Notes: a model not told the origin generated them from the sequence alone. A DNA stretch of 64,000 nucleotides from Glossina fuscipes (GCF_014805625.2 NW_023998415.1:31475581-31539580); one strand, 5' to 3'; counted from the stretch's first letter, positions 34,141-46,801 are shown. Numbers and translations: made by a program.

Positions 34141-35610
34141 AAACTTTGTGATCACATAAGATTTACATTTTTTATGCACTCTTTTCTGTTGGGTTATTTG
34201 AAAAATTGCCCTAACATATTCATATCACTTCATTATTATGTCCATTAGTGTGTCAAAATACTGTTTTGTGTTAGTGTTTACGGAGATGTAAAAAAAAAAA
34301 AAAAATACGGGAAATTCTTTTCATAAAACAACATTTTTTTTGAATTGATAGTAGGCGTTAAAATAGTCCGATCTGATCTATTTTCAATAAGGCTCAACTC
34401 TTAGATCGACACAGATTAGTGGATTAAATGTCGACAGAACATCTTGAAAGTTGCGAACTGCAGAATATACGTTAAAATATATGGGCAGACATCAGACGTG
34501 CAGACGGATCGACAGCCTCCAGAGATGAAGGGCGTAATTATTATATCCATATCTTAACCCAGTGAGTAGAAGAACCTATTGACAAAAGTTGAGCTTAGCT
34601 TCATTGATGAACGCATCCAAATTGACTGCATTGAAGGTAAGAAAAATAATGTTGTTCTTCGTTAAATTCTGATTTACCGAGAAGTAAAGCAAATTTAAAT
34701 GCTATTTAAAAACATGCGCATATAACAAGGCGAAGAGTGATACATACCTTACAAACCTTTAGAATAATCAGTTTTTTAGGGTCTCGCTAAGCTCAGGAAA
34801 ATTTAATTTTTGTTTTTTTTTTTGTTTTTCAGTAAACTAGAGTTAATTAATTTGTTTTTATATTTGTTTGTTGTTCAGTGTAGAGATAATCAGTTTTTTA
34901 AATTTTCGCTTCTTACTGCAGTTAGGGAGAACTCGTCTTTTGCGCATACCGGCACAAATCAACGCAGATCGGTGTAAGCCGTGCCGTTTCGTGCGGCAGT
35001 TACCGGCGACAAAACAGCAAAGCCGTCATTATAAAATTAGGTCATATCCAAGATTTGGCGATTGGCTTATTCTTCTGAAATGCTTTTTAACAAATTTACT
35101 CTTGCTGGTATGCAAGAGTTGGTAAATGTTTAAGGATTTGATGCTGACAAACTCTGAACCACGTAATGAAGTTTAGTATTTTTGATAGCTTTTAAAATCT
35201 TTTAAAATAATTAATTTCAAACTTTTTTATTTTTTTCAGAATAACAAAATTTAAGCTTAGATATAACATAAATCACAACATATTGTGTGCCGTGTTGTAT
35301 CGAAATCTTATTCGTGCTGTATCGAAACCGTGCTACATAATATACCTTGAAATAATTTAAATCAATGCAATGTGTATCGTGTTGTTTCGAAAAACCAAAT
35401 ATTAAATTGCAAAAGTCTTTATAATTGACTTTTTTAATTTTTTTTAAAATTTTGTTAATAAACGACTACCCAAAAAGTAATGATAACGATCATAAAATTA
35501 ATTTTTATCAAAAACCACAGCTAATGAAATTTTTTGTTTTTTTCTCAAAGTTAGTTGAAGCTCCGCTTGTTAACGATAAAATAAAAATAAAAGCGAAAGT
35601 GCATTGAACA
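34141..35610. other. Gene-free stretch
   Basis: It is AT-rich with poly-A near 34291. The frame at 34868-35125 has a GC-richer core (RIPAQINADRCKPCRFVRQL). An acceptor-like CTTCTTACTGCAG precedes it at about 34921, but there is no family match, so it is not called as a gene. Confidence 0.5.
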
Positions 35611-36332
35611 CATGTAAGAAAGTTATATTCGGCTGTGGTTGAATCTCGCATACCCACTACTATGTTTTTCGCATTCCACTCTTCAAGTGCTTTTATTTGA
35701 TACCCATATTGCTGGTACTACAATTAATCATTTTAAAATTAACCTATGTTTAGACCGATAATATATCTTCATTTGAGGAGTGCTGAAAATAGTTTTAAAC
35801 ATTCAATCTTGCTTGCCTTATGACAAACAAGCATTAGACTTCAGAAAAGTGAAAAAAAATTAAATTTAATTACTCATCACTTTGTGTGGACACGGCCGAT
35901 TGGTTCCATTTTTGGGCCTAAAGAGTAGAGTGTTTTTTGTAAAGCAAATGTGCAAAAGTTTCAACTTTCTAACTTTAATAATTTCCAGTTAAAAAGCAAA
36001 AAATTCGAAAAATTTTTGGTTAAAAAAACTGAATTGCGTTCAGTTTACGCTACATTACGCGCTTTTGCTCTGACCAATTTCGCCCCTTTTCAATACCAAC
36101 TTGCATGCAGAAATTTCCAATGTTTCCAACAAATTTAAAGTCGATATCGTTATGCTTGCGACCTGTAGAGTGCGAACAATACACACCACACAGACGGACA
36201 GACATGGCCAAATCGAGTGAGAAGTTCATGTTGATCAAGAATATATACACTGAAGCTTTCTTTTGGGCGTTATATATATTTTAGAAAAAAAACAAAATGA
36301 TTACACCTCCATCTTACAGTGGTGGGTATAAA

Positions 36333-36334
<2 letters not shown>
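35611..36334 (-). mobile_element. DINE/INE-1-like interspersed element, full-length copy
   Basis: Read on the minus strand, the start is TATACCCACCACTGTAAGAT followed by GGAGGTGTAATCATTTTG. Next come CCCAAAAGAAAGCTTCAGTG, TATATATTCTTGATCAACAT, and a CTCGATTTGGCCATGTCTGT then CCGTCTGTGTG segment. The end block is GTGGGTATGCGAGATTCAAC, then CACAGCCGAATATAACTTTC and TTACATG. This is the full block order of the dipteran repeat family: TATACCC(ACC) start, GGAAGC-like block, TATATATTCTTGATCA, CGA.TT.GCCATGTC.GTC, and TTCGGC...CCGAATATA.CTTTCTTAC.TG end. At 724 bp, both ends are preserved, and it is the clearest copy in the window. No coding capacity is visible. A (TA)n microsatellite abuts its start. 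Confidence 0.75.

Positions 36335-36335
<1 letters not shown>

Positions 36336-36373
<38 letters not shown>
36336..36373. repeat. (TA)n microsatellite abutting the DINE-like element
   Basis: Nineteen TA/AT units directly follow the GGTGGGTATAAAAAC terminus of the element at 35611-36334. Confidence 0.9.
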
Positions 36374-36376
<3 letters not shown>

Positions 36377-36982
36377 TTAAAATCGTAACCGTTATCGAAA
36401 CCGTATTCGGAAATCTGGTATCTGGTGTTGTATCGAAATCATGCTTTACAAATACCGTGTTAAGCGGGGGACGCTTGCATGCATTTACGATTTTTATTCA
36501 ATTTTGCATTTATTTTAGTCATTTTTCGATGTCCTTTATTTTCCATATGTTTCATAGTAAAGATGGAAAGTGCGAATGTAACTTAACTTTTAGTCGAGAT
36601 TAAGAATTTGTTAGAGTTACTGGCAGTCTCTCTGCAACGCAAACGCGATAATTTTCTTATTTGCAACATATACTTACATCAATCATTGTACGCATGCGCG
36701 CCATTAATTTTCAATATTGCTTCTATTTTGCTGTACTGGGAATATAGAATCGGTTATGGCTCCAAAATTTAACAAACGTCAATCCTAACTTATATTATAA
36801 TAGAATACCGATGCTCTCTGTTTAATTGCTTAACTTAAACTTTTATCAATCAGGCCTTTCTAGTCTTACATTGATATTGACCTCAATATCAATTGAAGTC
36901 TTTATAACTCACGAGTACTATTATAAATTGCTCTCACTGTATATTGAATATATTTTATTAATTTATTTATTTGTTTGTTGTT

Positions 36983-37016
<34 letters not shown>

Positions 37017-38655
37017 GCAGATTTATACGTGACTTAGTTGTTTTTTGAAAAACTATAGCAGGTTAGCAAATCAGGAAAAAAAAAAAAACAAAATATCTAG
37101 CGAATTCAACTCACATGCAATTGTGGTAGGTTATGCTGTTGGTTAGCGGATACGTGTTTGATAGCGTTTTGGTTAATGTTGGCGTTAGACTTGATTATTA
37201 ACCGTTAAATTTTCAGTGGCTTATATTACATTATTACTGTTGGTGTTGTTATGAAATTTTTACGCGAGTAAAAAGTGTTTCAGAGTGTTATCATAGGCGT
37301 TACTATTGACCACTACGCATATAACGGTAGACAACAAAAAAGTCAAAAAAAAAAAATAAATAAAAATAAATAAATAAAAATAAATAAATAAAAAACTTCA
37401 CAAAATAAACTTCGCAGCGCAATTATCGCTTCATTAATGACAGGTGCTGCCGCCCAACAAATAATAAAACACTCAGTTAGTCACTTATTCAAGCATTAAG
37501 TCACATATATATTCATATGTATATTTGCATATGTATGCATGATAGCATAATAGCCAGTAAACCGTAAACACACAAAATAAAATCAAGCAACAGAAAAGTT
37601 TTTTTCTTTTATAGATTTTCGGTCAGTTATTTTAAAAAAGAGGACAACGTATTTATAACACAAACGTCACCGCCATACAAACTCCTAAAGCGTACTTTTA
37701 TTTTTGTTTTTGATTTTTGAAAATATTTGTAAATATTTTATGCGTTATGTATATCGACGTACCACACGTTTTAATTAAAAATTGTTATTAAATAGTTTTG
37801 GTTTCGACAACAATTTTCAAACTCTATAAAATAACATGAAATTTGAATAAAATTATATATGTGGTTGGCTTAGTATTTATATATAAAATGAGCAATAGTC
37901 GTGTAGTGGCCCAAAGGCACAAAACACACCTGGAATTAATGACCGGTTGCCGACTATAATACGAAGAGAAGCTGTGTTACATCTGTGGAAAAAGCAGTGG
38001 ATGCGATTAAGACGTTGTCATGACTACAAACTAACACGTCAATGCCTGGACAAGATCAAAGAAATTTCTCAAAATGCACCGTATGTAAGCGGTATCCAGG
38101 CAGTCTAAATAATATTCGTCTAAATATCGCTCAGTATCCAAAAGATGCTGAATTTGTTATTGTTAATATGTTAATAATCGATTTGCGAGCCAAGGCTAAA
38201 CAGCGAACAAAATTTCACTTGGTGGCCGAACGTCAGGACCGCTGAAGGCGAATAAAAGGCAGTTCGACGCCTCGTCTTATACCAAATCTGGAGCCATAGA
38301 TTGCATGCAGAAAGCATGGTGAAGTTGACTCCTATAAAATTCGATTAGTTAGTGGCTGTGGGCGTTTCCGAGCTAACTTACATAGGTCTAAGGTGGAGTA
38401 GGGTATCCCTCAGGGATGGGTAGAAGTGTCAATGTAGACTTATAGATAGAGCTCCGAGAGGATCTCCCCTTACCATCATTATTTACGGGTTTTTAGTCTT
38501 TATCGTGCTGCTTGCGGATACCCTCATGGCACAAACTTCGTGGTTCCAAGGTACGCATTTATTGCATTCCCATCCATTTTGGCCTGAGAAAGTTGTTGTC
38601 CAAGTGGATGCCTTACTCACCTATACCTTATTCACATATTTCACATATGCATTAT
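36374..38655. other. Gene-free stretch
   Basis: It holds poly-T at 36984-37015 and (AAAT)n at about 37345-37395. The frames at 38042-38245 and nearby show no family motif. At 38395-38420 'GIPQG' and at 38507-38525 'LLADTLMA' resemble RT blocks but are too short to call. Confidence 0.5.
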
Positions 38656-38659
38656 ATCC

Positions 38660-38800
38660 CAAGTTCATAGCTATAATGGGAAAATTGAACGAGCTGCCTG
38701 ATCTATTCTATTGTGTAGATCTAGCACCTAACAACTGTTATCCGCTTGTATCTTTCAAAGGGATATCCCAGCGGAAAAGATCAATTGATGAAATGATGCG
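38660..38800 (+). mobile_element. mariner transposase fragment
   Basis: Inside the plus-strand frame 38505-38867 the peptide IMGKLNELPDLFYCVDLAPN followed by NCYPLVSFKGI aligns with mariner 'i..Kl.ELg.elL.HPpYSPDLAPsDY.Lf.sLk'. The DLAP Asp is kept, YSP is altered, and the histidine-proline pair before it is lost. A TAG-like disturbance is also hidden in the codons before DLAP. The rest of the frame has no mariner motif. This is a short, degraded third mariner copy in the window. Confidence 0.45.
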
Positions 38801-38898
38801 ATTATTGAGATTATGCACTCAAGTCCATTTGACAGTCCTGATGATGAATTGCTCTGTAATTAAGTGAAAACATCAAACAATCTTGCAAAGAGAGACAA

Positions 38899-38970
38899 CT
38901 AAATACTTTTGTTTCCATATTAAAGCATGCTTTTTATGCGAGTTCACAGGTGTGGTAGGAGCCCAAAACT
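38899..38970 (+). repeat. Repeat A, copy 4 (3' part)
   Basis: 'ACTAAATACTTTT', then 'TTAAAGCATGCTTTTTATGC' and 'GTGTGGTAGGAGCCCAAAAC' match the 3' blocks of copy 1 (AAAGCATGCTTTTGGTG and GGGGCCCAAAACG) in order. Confidence 0.4.
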
Positions 38971-40817
38971 TATTCATACTTGATTCAACTTTAGCAAAAG
39001 TAATTTTATTCTCAAAAATCTTGTTACTTGTCATCCTTTTAGAGATTTGCATTTTCCTTTTTTAGATTGAGTATAAAATTACAAGGGCGGATAAACAACT
39101 GGACCGGCAGTTGGTGTGGCAAGTTTAGAGTGTGGAGTAAAACTTAAATTTCTCTGTCTATTTATACTTCTTAGGGAAGGAGAAACGGTAAATCTCTCAG
39201 AAAATCGTTCTTTATGGGCGTAAGAGAGATGCTTTGAACCTTCCAAGGTAAAGCGACAATCATCATTATTTTTGCTTCAAAAAAACTGCCAAATGAACTT
39301 GTGTTTAGAAAGGTTGCCTCGTTGAGACGAGCGTTGAGCAGATACAAGGCTGAGAGCGTTGTGATGGCTTTTCACGGTTCTACCAATAAATTAGAAGCTT
39401 GGAATCAATTTTTATTTGTTGGCCAGGAAGTCGACAGATGCAGGAAAATATTGAGGAAAGAGATATGAGGAATAATATTTGAACGTGAAAGGACATTTTT
39501 ATCGTTCTGAGGCTGAAAACTACCGGACAAATCTTATGAAAAAATGTTTGCATTAAAATAATGTTAAGAAAAACTGAAAAAACTTTAAACGCATTTCTAT
39601 GAAACGACAATTTTTTAAAATGAACGACGCAACAACTTCATTGTTTTCGCTCGATTTCAGCATTTTCAAGGGAAACACCATTCTTTTGTTAATACAACTT
39701 TCCTTTTTTTTCACTCAAACAATCGTCAATTATGCAAAAATCAAGGTTTTTAAAATTACTTAAGTGGCCCTTAAACTATAGGCATAAGGATTAAATACAA
39801 TACAAATCCGAGCCCGAAAACTATGACTATCTCAGGTGCTACAGTAACTTCAACGCCAAGTATTTTGTCGCTTATGCAGCAAGTGCTGTATAGTATAAAG
39901 ATTCAATGGCAAATGTTGTATGTAATGTTTTCGACATCAAAGCAGAAAAGATAAGCGACAATCAAAATATTATTTATTAAAGATGTCTAGAGGGAGTCAT
40001 ATTCTTTTCTAATCGGTTTTCGTTCAACGAATTAGAGATTAAATTAAGATTAATATCACAAATTTTAAATAACTTTGCTTCACATATGACATATGGCAGA
40101 GTTATTCGACATTTTGAAAGGTTAAGGGTAATAATTAAGTTACACAAGTTTCTTTAAATAGTTTATGGGGTATGAAAATGTAAGGCAAACGACACAATGA
40201 CAAGAAGCAAGATTAAGTAAACATAGTTAAGAGGCGACTATCATTTATTACCTTACTAGCCATGAAAGATTTTAAATTGATTTAGTGATAGTTGAGATAT
40301 GATTCCGGTTAGTAAATTGAAAAATTCATTGTTGAAATATAGGCCAGGTTTTGTACGTTTACATATATAATAATAAATATTAATGTAAAAATAAATAGAA
40401 ATAAAAATATGAATATGAATATGAATAAAAAACATATATATATATGTATAAATGTATACATATATATATATAAATGTAGTTTTAGGAATACGTGACAGAG
40501 CTGAAAGCTTTTGCACATGTAGAGCAAGCAGAGGTAGGAAGCGATAAGTTGCAGTAAAAATTTGAAAAGTTCTACTAATCCGACTAATTTAGCTCAGGAT
40601 CGTAGGGTATTTTATGCGATTGACAAGGAGGGATGCTTGGCTACAAGCTTAATGAATGATTTATTATACCTACTTTCTAAAGAAGTACATTGTTATTTAC
40701 ATTCTAACATTAAAAATGCATTAAATATTCTGACGTTTACAATTTGTAGACATAAATGATTAGAGAACGTGTGGGTGTGGTTGTGTCATAGAAAGGCGTG
40801 TGTGGTTTCGTTTCTTT

Positions 40818-40829
<12 letters not shown>
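38971..40829. other. Gene-free AT-rich stretch
   Basis: No gene signal is seen. Short (TA)n and GAATAT repeats occur at about 40405-40470. The 40562-40759 frame (65 residues) has no recognised motif. Confidence 0.5.
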
Positions 40830-40853
<24 letters not shown>

Positions 40854-40953
40854 NNNNNNNNNNNNNNNNNNNNNNNNNNNNNNNNNNNNNNNNNNNNNNN
40901 NNNNNNNNNNNNNNNNNNNNNNNNNNNNNNNNNNNNNNNNNNNNNNNNNNNNN

Positions 40954-40987
<34 letters not shown>
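40830..40987. other. Assembly gap of 100 N inside a poly-T tract
   Basis: Exactly 100 N (40854-40953) are flanked by about 32 T on the left and 34 T on the right. A round 100 is a conventional placeholder for a gap of unknown size. The gap most likely reflects sequencing or assembly failure in the homopolymer. Frames crossing it are meaningless. Confidence 0.97.
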
Positions 40988-40988
<1 letters not shown>

Positions 40989-42086
40989 TAGTATCGTTCA
41001 TAAAGCCATTAAATTTTCAACACTTCAATTAATTTTTTTTGTAGTCTTTTTTTTTGTTTTTTTTGTTTTTTTGTTTTCTTTTCCTTTTCACGGGCAAAAA
41101 AGTTAAATCGCGTACAAACGTACAATTGTGTGCATAGCGTATTTTAAAAAAATATTTGGAGGCCTCGTGTGTTTGCGTATGTGTGCCCAAACTTATATAT
41201 GCTTAAAATCTTGTTTTTCGTTGTCGAACTGAATTATTTATTATCATGTCATTATCGAGAATCTCGTTTCTGATACGCGAAATATGGAAATGCATCCAAA
41301 TGGGGAGTATTTGGGTGACAAGAACCTTCGGACATGAAGTCTACGATTAAGTTTCAAAGATTATCTATCGTTTGTCATTTCTAATAGGCGGTAAGAAATG
41401 TTTAAACCGTGACTTTATATCTCTTACACAATGATATTTGCTTCTAGTTACCGGTTACTGGTTCTGAATTTGTTTACAGAATCTTTCTATCATTCTATCG
41501 AAACAGCCGGAACGTACTAATTATTCTGTTTCGTTCATCAAATTTTTTGAATTCATAGGCAAATCGATCGTTGTAAAGTGAAGCATCTTTTTTATTGTCG
41601 TTTGATACCTAATATAATAATAGTGTGAGGGTATGCTTTCTCTGTTATGCGCTCTAAGGGATCCGTTGAACTAAGTATTGAATTGACGGAATATTTGAAG
41701 CTTCTGATTCCCGTTAGTTATATCCTTTTGTCCGTTCATCCGATTACAGTTTGTTATGGCTGCGGATGCGAGAATTAATATTAATTTTTTCATTTCCCCG
41801 TATCTTCGTTTCCTCTATATTTTATAGCTATCACGTTAACGCTTCGCTAATTCGTTCGAGGGATGATGGGTCCACGGATTAAGCACCAAAAAGGATCTAT
41901 CTGTACATAAAAAGCACGTTCCGTATGTTATCTTAGAGTGTTGCATAAGTTTCTCATAAAATTAGTATACCGTTCAGCAAAAGTGAATAAAATAATAAAT
42001 TATTTTTATGTTGTTCTGGTAATTTTTTTGGAAAAAGAACAAACAAAAACTAAAATTAATAGCGTACAGTTTTATACATTAATTGT

Positions 42087-42137
<51 letters not shown>

Positions 42138-44539
42138 GATGTAAATCATATTTATTGCTGAACACTCTGCGCGATCACCCCACGTCAAAAAAAAAATATA
42201 ACAATAATTTAATAATGAAATATTGTTTAATGTAATGGGAAAGTATATAGGACGGAAAGTTTTACGTTATATATGCATTTGCTTTCTATTTTTGAAATTT
42301 TTTGCTTTATTCCTATAGAAGCTTTTACGTCGCTATGCTGCATTTACTGCTTGGCAAATATTTTGAATTCCCCTCCAGCGTTGAGAATTCTGTAACGTCA
42401 ATTTATCCGCCAACCTATAGATGTTGAAAAGAAGCCGACTAAGATAAAAATATAAATATATAATTATGGAATGGGATGCTTTGAAAGCAAATAAAACTAG
42501 TTGGCTGACTATGCTATTCGGAGCGAAACTTTTTATCAGCTTTGAGAATTTTTGAATTGTCACTGCGGGGAAAACAATGAATTTTGACGTAAAAATCTTA
42601 TGACAATTCATGCAGTTGAAGATTAAATTCTAGTTAATTATTGCCAATGACATATGGCTTCAGAGATATGTAGTAACTGATCATAAATATTTTTATAGAA
42701 ATTTTATATCCAATGATTTCCGAAACTATGCCTATGTCATTTTTGCATTTTTCATGCAAGGCGCTCGTGAAATTCTTACAGAGAAATTATTTAAAAAAAG
42801 TGATTTTAAGAAATGATTTTTTTTGTGGCGATAATAACATCTGGTCTGTTTACTACACATTACCAATGGGTATGTGGTTAGTAAAATTCGGTTGGACCTC
42901 TTCTTCATTTCTATCGATACAGTAAAGGCAAATTAATATTGCTTAGTCATTTGCCGATAATTATGGTTTAAGCTATAGCAGCACTCTCGCCCTTAATGAA
43001 TTTCGCATATCTCAAATATCTCTCCCGTATTGTCGCGCAGAAGACAATCTTGCTTACTATCTTCAAATCGAAAAGTTTCAATTCTTCTCCTATTTCTCGT
43101 GAACTAAATTTTTTTTTGGTAGCGTCTTGTGAGTCCAGAAATTTATTCTAGGCCTGAAGTCTGCGTTAAAAGAATGCAAAATGGAAATCTATTTTTAGGG
43201 GCTACTTTGATAAAAATTAATAATAAGGATGAAAGAAGTGAGGCAGTGAAAGAACAGATAACGGGAACACACAAAAGTGCCTGGGATTTTATTTGGTTGT
43301 ATTTTGAACAAAAACTTCATACATCTTGTCTTTTGTTTGTCTCCGGTAGCTAGCTGTTATGGCAAATTGAGAATATATTGCTTGAATAAATTTAAGAAAA
43401 GCCAGCGAAAACTACTCTTTTGAACAGAAAGCACTGTTTATCTAATCAGTTCCCTATGTTCTCGTATTTTCTAACGTGTTTTGTTATTCTTGTTATTTTT
43501 AAGATTTATTCTAAGAATTTACAAATAAACTATCTGTTATATTTAACTGTTATATTTAACCATGCCGTTTATTTCGCGTTTGGTTGTTTACTTAAAAAAA
43601 AAAAAAAAAAAAAAAACAAGAAAAAGACTTTTGCTTATCTTTTAACAACCTTTCGTTGTTTTCTCAATTAAGCTAAATACCTAAATAAGAAAACATACTT
43701 GAGTTTTTATAGTCTGTTGTGTTTAATATTTTTGTTATTTTTTCCAAAAATTTCATTTTGTTTGAATCTGTCGCTGACGTACATTATTTCCTTCGCAGCT
43801 TGTTACTCTTGTGTGTATGTGACCTCTGCTTAATGTCACTATGCTCTCACGTATTTGTAAAGAATAATAAATTTATTAGTTTAAATCAATTATTATTGAA
43901 AATAATAAAAAAAAAAAAAAAAAAAAAAAAAAACAAAAGGCCGAAAAGAGCCTTGTGATTGGCAGCGAATTTCGATTCAATTCAATTTAATTTATACATT
44001 TTATTACTTGATTGAAACGCTTTTTATTATTTCTAAGATATGACGTTGGTTTGATCTTATTGGCTTGGTATGCAATTGTTTTTCAATTATTTTCAATATC
44101 TCATAATTTATAATTATTTATCTTTTTTAACAAGTTACAATTTTCTAATTAAATAAAAGTTAAGAAACGTACTTTTCTATTTAACGTATCGATTAACCTG
44201 TACGGACATCCAATCAAAAATGTCAATACATATGAGCAAGAAGTGCAGTGAATATAGTAAAGTTTTTTTTATTTTCCTTAAGGTGTGGGTGTGCGTAACG
44301 AATGGTTCCTTAATTAATAATGAGTAGTGGAATTTGTCTCTCCCTCTGTACGTTAAAATTTTTTGTTTAAATTCTCAACAGTTTCTTTAGGCAATTAATT
44401 TGAGTTCACATTTTTTTATGTCGATCACGACGGGACAGTGGCAATCTTTACTCAATTGCATCTCTTTGCAACGCTTTGCAACGAAACAGATCTTAGATAA
44501 CACATAAAACAAATGTATTGGTTTCATCTTGTTTATATC
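40988..44539. other. Gene-free stretch with very long homopolymers
   Basis: A 48-base poly-T lies at 42088-42135, poly-A at 43594-43616 and 43907-43933. Frames of 60-90 residues carry no motif. Confidence 0.55.
42088..42135. repeat. 48-base poly-T tract
   Basis: An uninterrupted T run, among the longest in the window. Confidence 0.95.
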
Positions 44540-45010
44540 GTTTGGGGTGCCGGTTGGTCTTGCCGATCATAGACCTCAACTTTCCATAGTGGTCCCTATA
44601 AACTTTGACTGTTGCTTTCGAGAGTTGCACAGTCAGCGGTAGGAAAGCAGGGTTTAAGGTTTGCTATCTATAATCTGGCGACGGGTTTTTCAGTTGCAAG
44701 CCTAAGACGTGTGCCCGAGGTGGGCTTCTCTTTTTGCTAATTAAAGGAGGTGATCAAGTTTTCATGGTCAGCGATATTTGAGAGGACTGGGGCATAGTTG
44801 AGTGTGCGCTATATGATGACGACCTTGGAAACATTATTTCCTCGAGAGAGGATAGTGTTTGCACGGCCATCCGGGACGTGTGGTGCAGTTCAAAGGCAAA
44901 AGTGGCTCCGGCTGTGTACAGTAAGAGATCATCCATTGCTCTATATCATGCTTGGCGTAAGTTGTGCAATAAGTCACGAAGGTAATGGTTGTCCATGGGG
45001 ATCATGATGC
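44540..45010. other. GC-richer islet, unidentified
   Basis: The segment stands out from the flanking AT-rich DNA. One plus-strand frame from about 44818 reads DDLGNIISSREDSVCTAIRD, then VWCSSKAKVAPAVYSKRSS, open for roughly 60 codons. The composition is protein-like and suggests a decayed coding segment, possibly of a retroelement. No diagnostic motif was found on either strand. Confidence 0.3.
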
Positions 45011-46369
45011 CCCAAAAGTAGGATTGTTCCTGTTGCGAAAGTTCACTACTGTTCTAATTATCGGGTTAAATGCGTTTTTATCTGACTGCTGACTAATAAT
45101 TTGGAACTCGACATTGCCTTATCGCATCTTTCTAAAACTCCGCTCTAGCTTCATTCAAGATCCTTTCGTTCAATATTAATTGGGCAGGCTATCAAATGGT
45201 CGGACAGAACGACTCGTCCTAACTTTAATGCATATTTTATTAATAACTTCGTAGTTTCTAATATTATACTATGTTTAACTTTATCTATTGGAATTTTATA
45301 AGCCAAGCAAGAAAGGAAATATTTTGTGTTTGGCTTTAAGTTTTCGTACAATTTTTTTTTTTTTTTTTGTTAAATTTATTTTTCAAAAAATGAAGAAAAT
45401 AAGCAATAATAACACAAACCACATTGATAACCATAGTAGAATCGCAAAGACCTTAGGAAACTGTAAACACGTTTCTCGGGCAACATATGTTGTTATTGTT
45501 AAGTTTAAAATACAAAACTGTCTGTTTTGTCTGTCGTTGTTTCATTCATAGTTAATAGTCTGTTTGAAATGTAAGTTGCATGTCTCTATTTCCAAATACA
45601 CTGGCACGTAACCGCACACACACACACATACACACACACAAACAAATACACTCTCACATTAAATGTATACAGACACGGAGAACGTGTTTTATAACATAAA
45701 GTGAATAATTACTGCAGGCGTTTTATCTATAAAATGCATTCGTACTTAAAAAGGATTGAATACGAGAGCGTGCGATGTGGGTGGTAAAGGAGGAAAAGGG
45801 CGAGAGTATAAGAATGAAGAGAGGCAGAGATAATAATTTAACGGAAAGTTAAATATTCGGTATATCACAAAGCCTGTGTGCCTGTGTGCTCGTATGCTTA
45901 GCAGGAAACAGAGTAAAATTTGCATACAAATGTGCATATGCTACCGGCTGCCAGTGCAACAAAAGACCACATTAATGCAGCATGTTTAACAATAACTTTT
46001 TAACCTAAAAAAAAAAAAGGCAGAACGGCAAAAATTTTCGAAAAACCACATTTAAAGTCTAAAACGTATACATACATGCATATATATATATATATATATA
46101 TATACATACATGCATACATATATATATATACATACATGCATATATATATATATATATGGTAGCTAATATATGCATTTGTATGTGCATGTGTGCATGTGTA
46201 TATTGCGTTGAGGTGTATTAGCTTAAAAACAAGTAACAGTAAGTTCTACCTAAGCGTATGTGTTATTAAATGTTTAAAAGGATACGCAAATAAAAGGCGT
46301 GCCAAAGCGAAATTTTCTTCAGTACCGTTATGCTCGTTCGTTTTCATTGTTTATTCTCAATTCTCCGGT
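45011..46369. other. Gene-free stretch with (CA)n, (TA)n and (CATA)n arrays
   Basis: (CA)n lies at about 45614-45641. A set of (TA)n arrays alternating with ACATACATGC units lies at about 46078-46157. No gene is supported. Confidence 0.55.
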
Positions 46370-46500
46370 GTCTTTCAATTTGCTGATGATGATGCTGTGG
46401 CCTTCGTCGTAGCCAAAAGCCTAGAGCTTACGCCTGCTGCGTGCAGGCTGTTGTCCCATTATAGAAAACGCAAATTCAAACGTTTCCTGTGCGGTATAAC
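46370..46500 (+). mobile_element. R1-type reverse transcriptase fragment (catalytic ADD block)
   Basis: Within the plus-strand frame 46190-46603 the peptide FQFADDDAVAFVVAKSLEL closely matches the R1-clade RT block 'GFADDvAvvvvAksle', with both catalytic Asp present. The residues before it do not show the expected 'GVPQGSvLGP' block. The later 'KTE' block is also absent, so only about 30-40 codons are of RT origin. It is a short fossil, distinct from the R1-like remnant at 53640. Confidence 0.5.
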
Positions 46501-46736
46501 CAAAGTGGCAGTTTATTTTGTGTTGCCACCTCTTTTCCTCTTCCTAAACTATTTCCGTACTCACTGCTCGGAATCACTATATGCACACAACCCGAAAAAA
46601 TAAAAATATCAATTTGTTGTATGAAAGCTGTGTTATGTTGCGTTTTGTCGGATTTCGAGTGCGTATATGTTTGTGGGTTCTTGTTTTACAAAACTAGCCA
46701 TTGTTCAACAATATGTTATGGTTTTCTAAATGTACG

Positions 46737-46737
46737 T

Positions 46738-46799
<62 letters not shown>
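46737..46799. repeat. (CA)n-(TA)n compound microsatellite
   Basis: About ten AC units run directly into about twenty TA units. Confidence 0.95.

Positions 46800-46800
<1 letters not shown>

Positions 46801-46801
<1 letters not shown>

Noticed and set aside
34868..35125. 85-codon frame with an acceptor-like site
   Set aside because: The GC-rich core is short and there is no homology or donor that would make a convincing exon. It is noted as a stretch only.
38340..38560. Possible RT blocks (GIPQG, LLADTLMA)
   Set aside because: The resemblance to 'GVPQGS' and 'YADDT' is limited to a few residues with stops between them, and no other RT block is in order. The better-supported signal nearby is mariner at 38660-38800.
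40769..41106. ORFs of 63-102 residues across the gap
   Set aside because: They translate poly-T and N bases as Phe and X and have no biological meaning.
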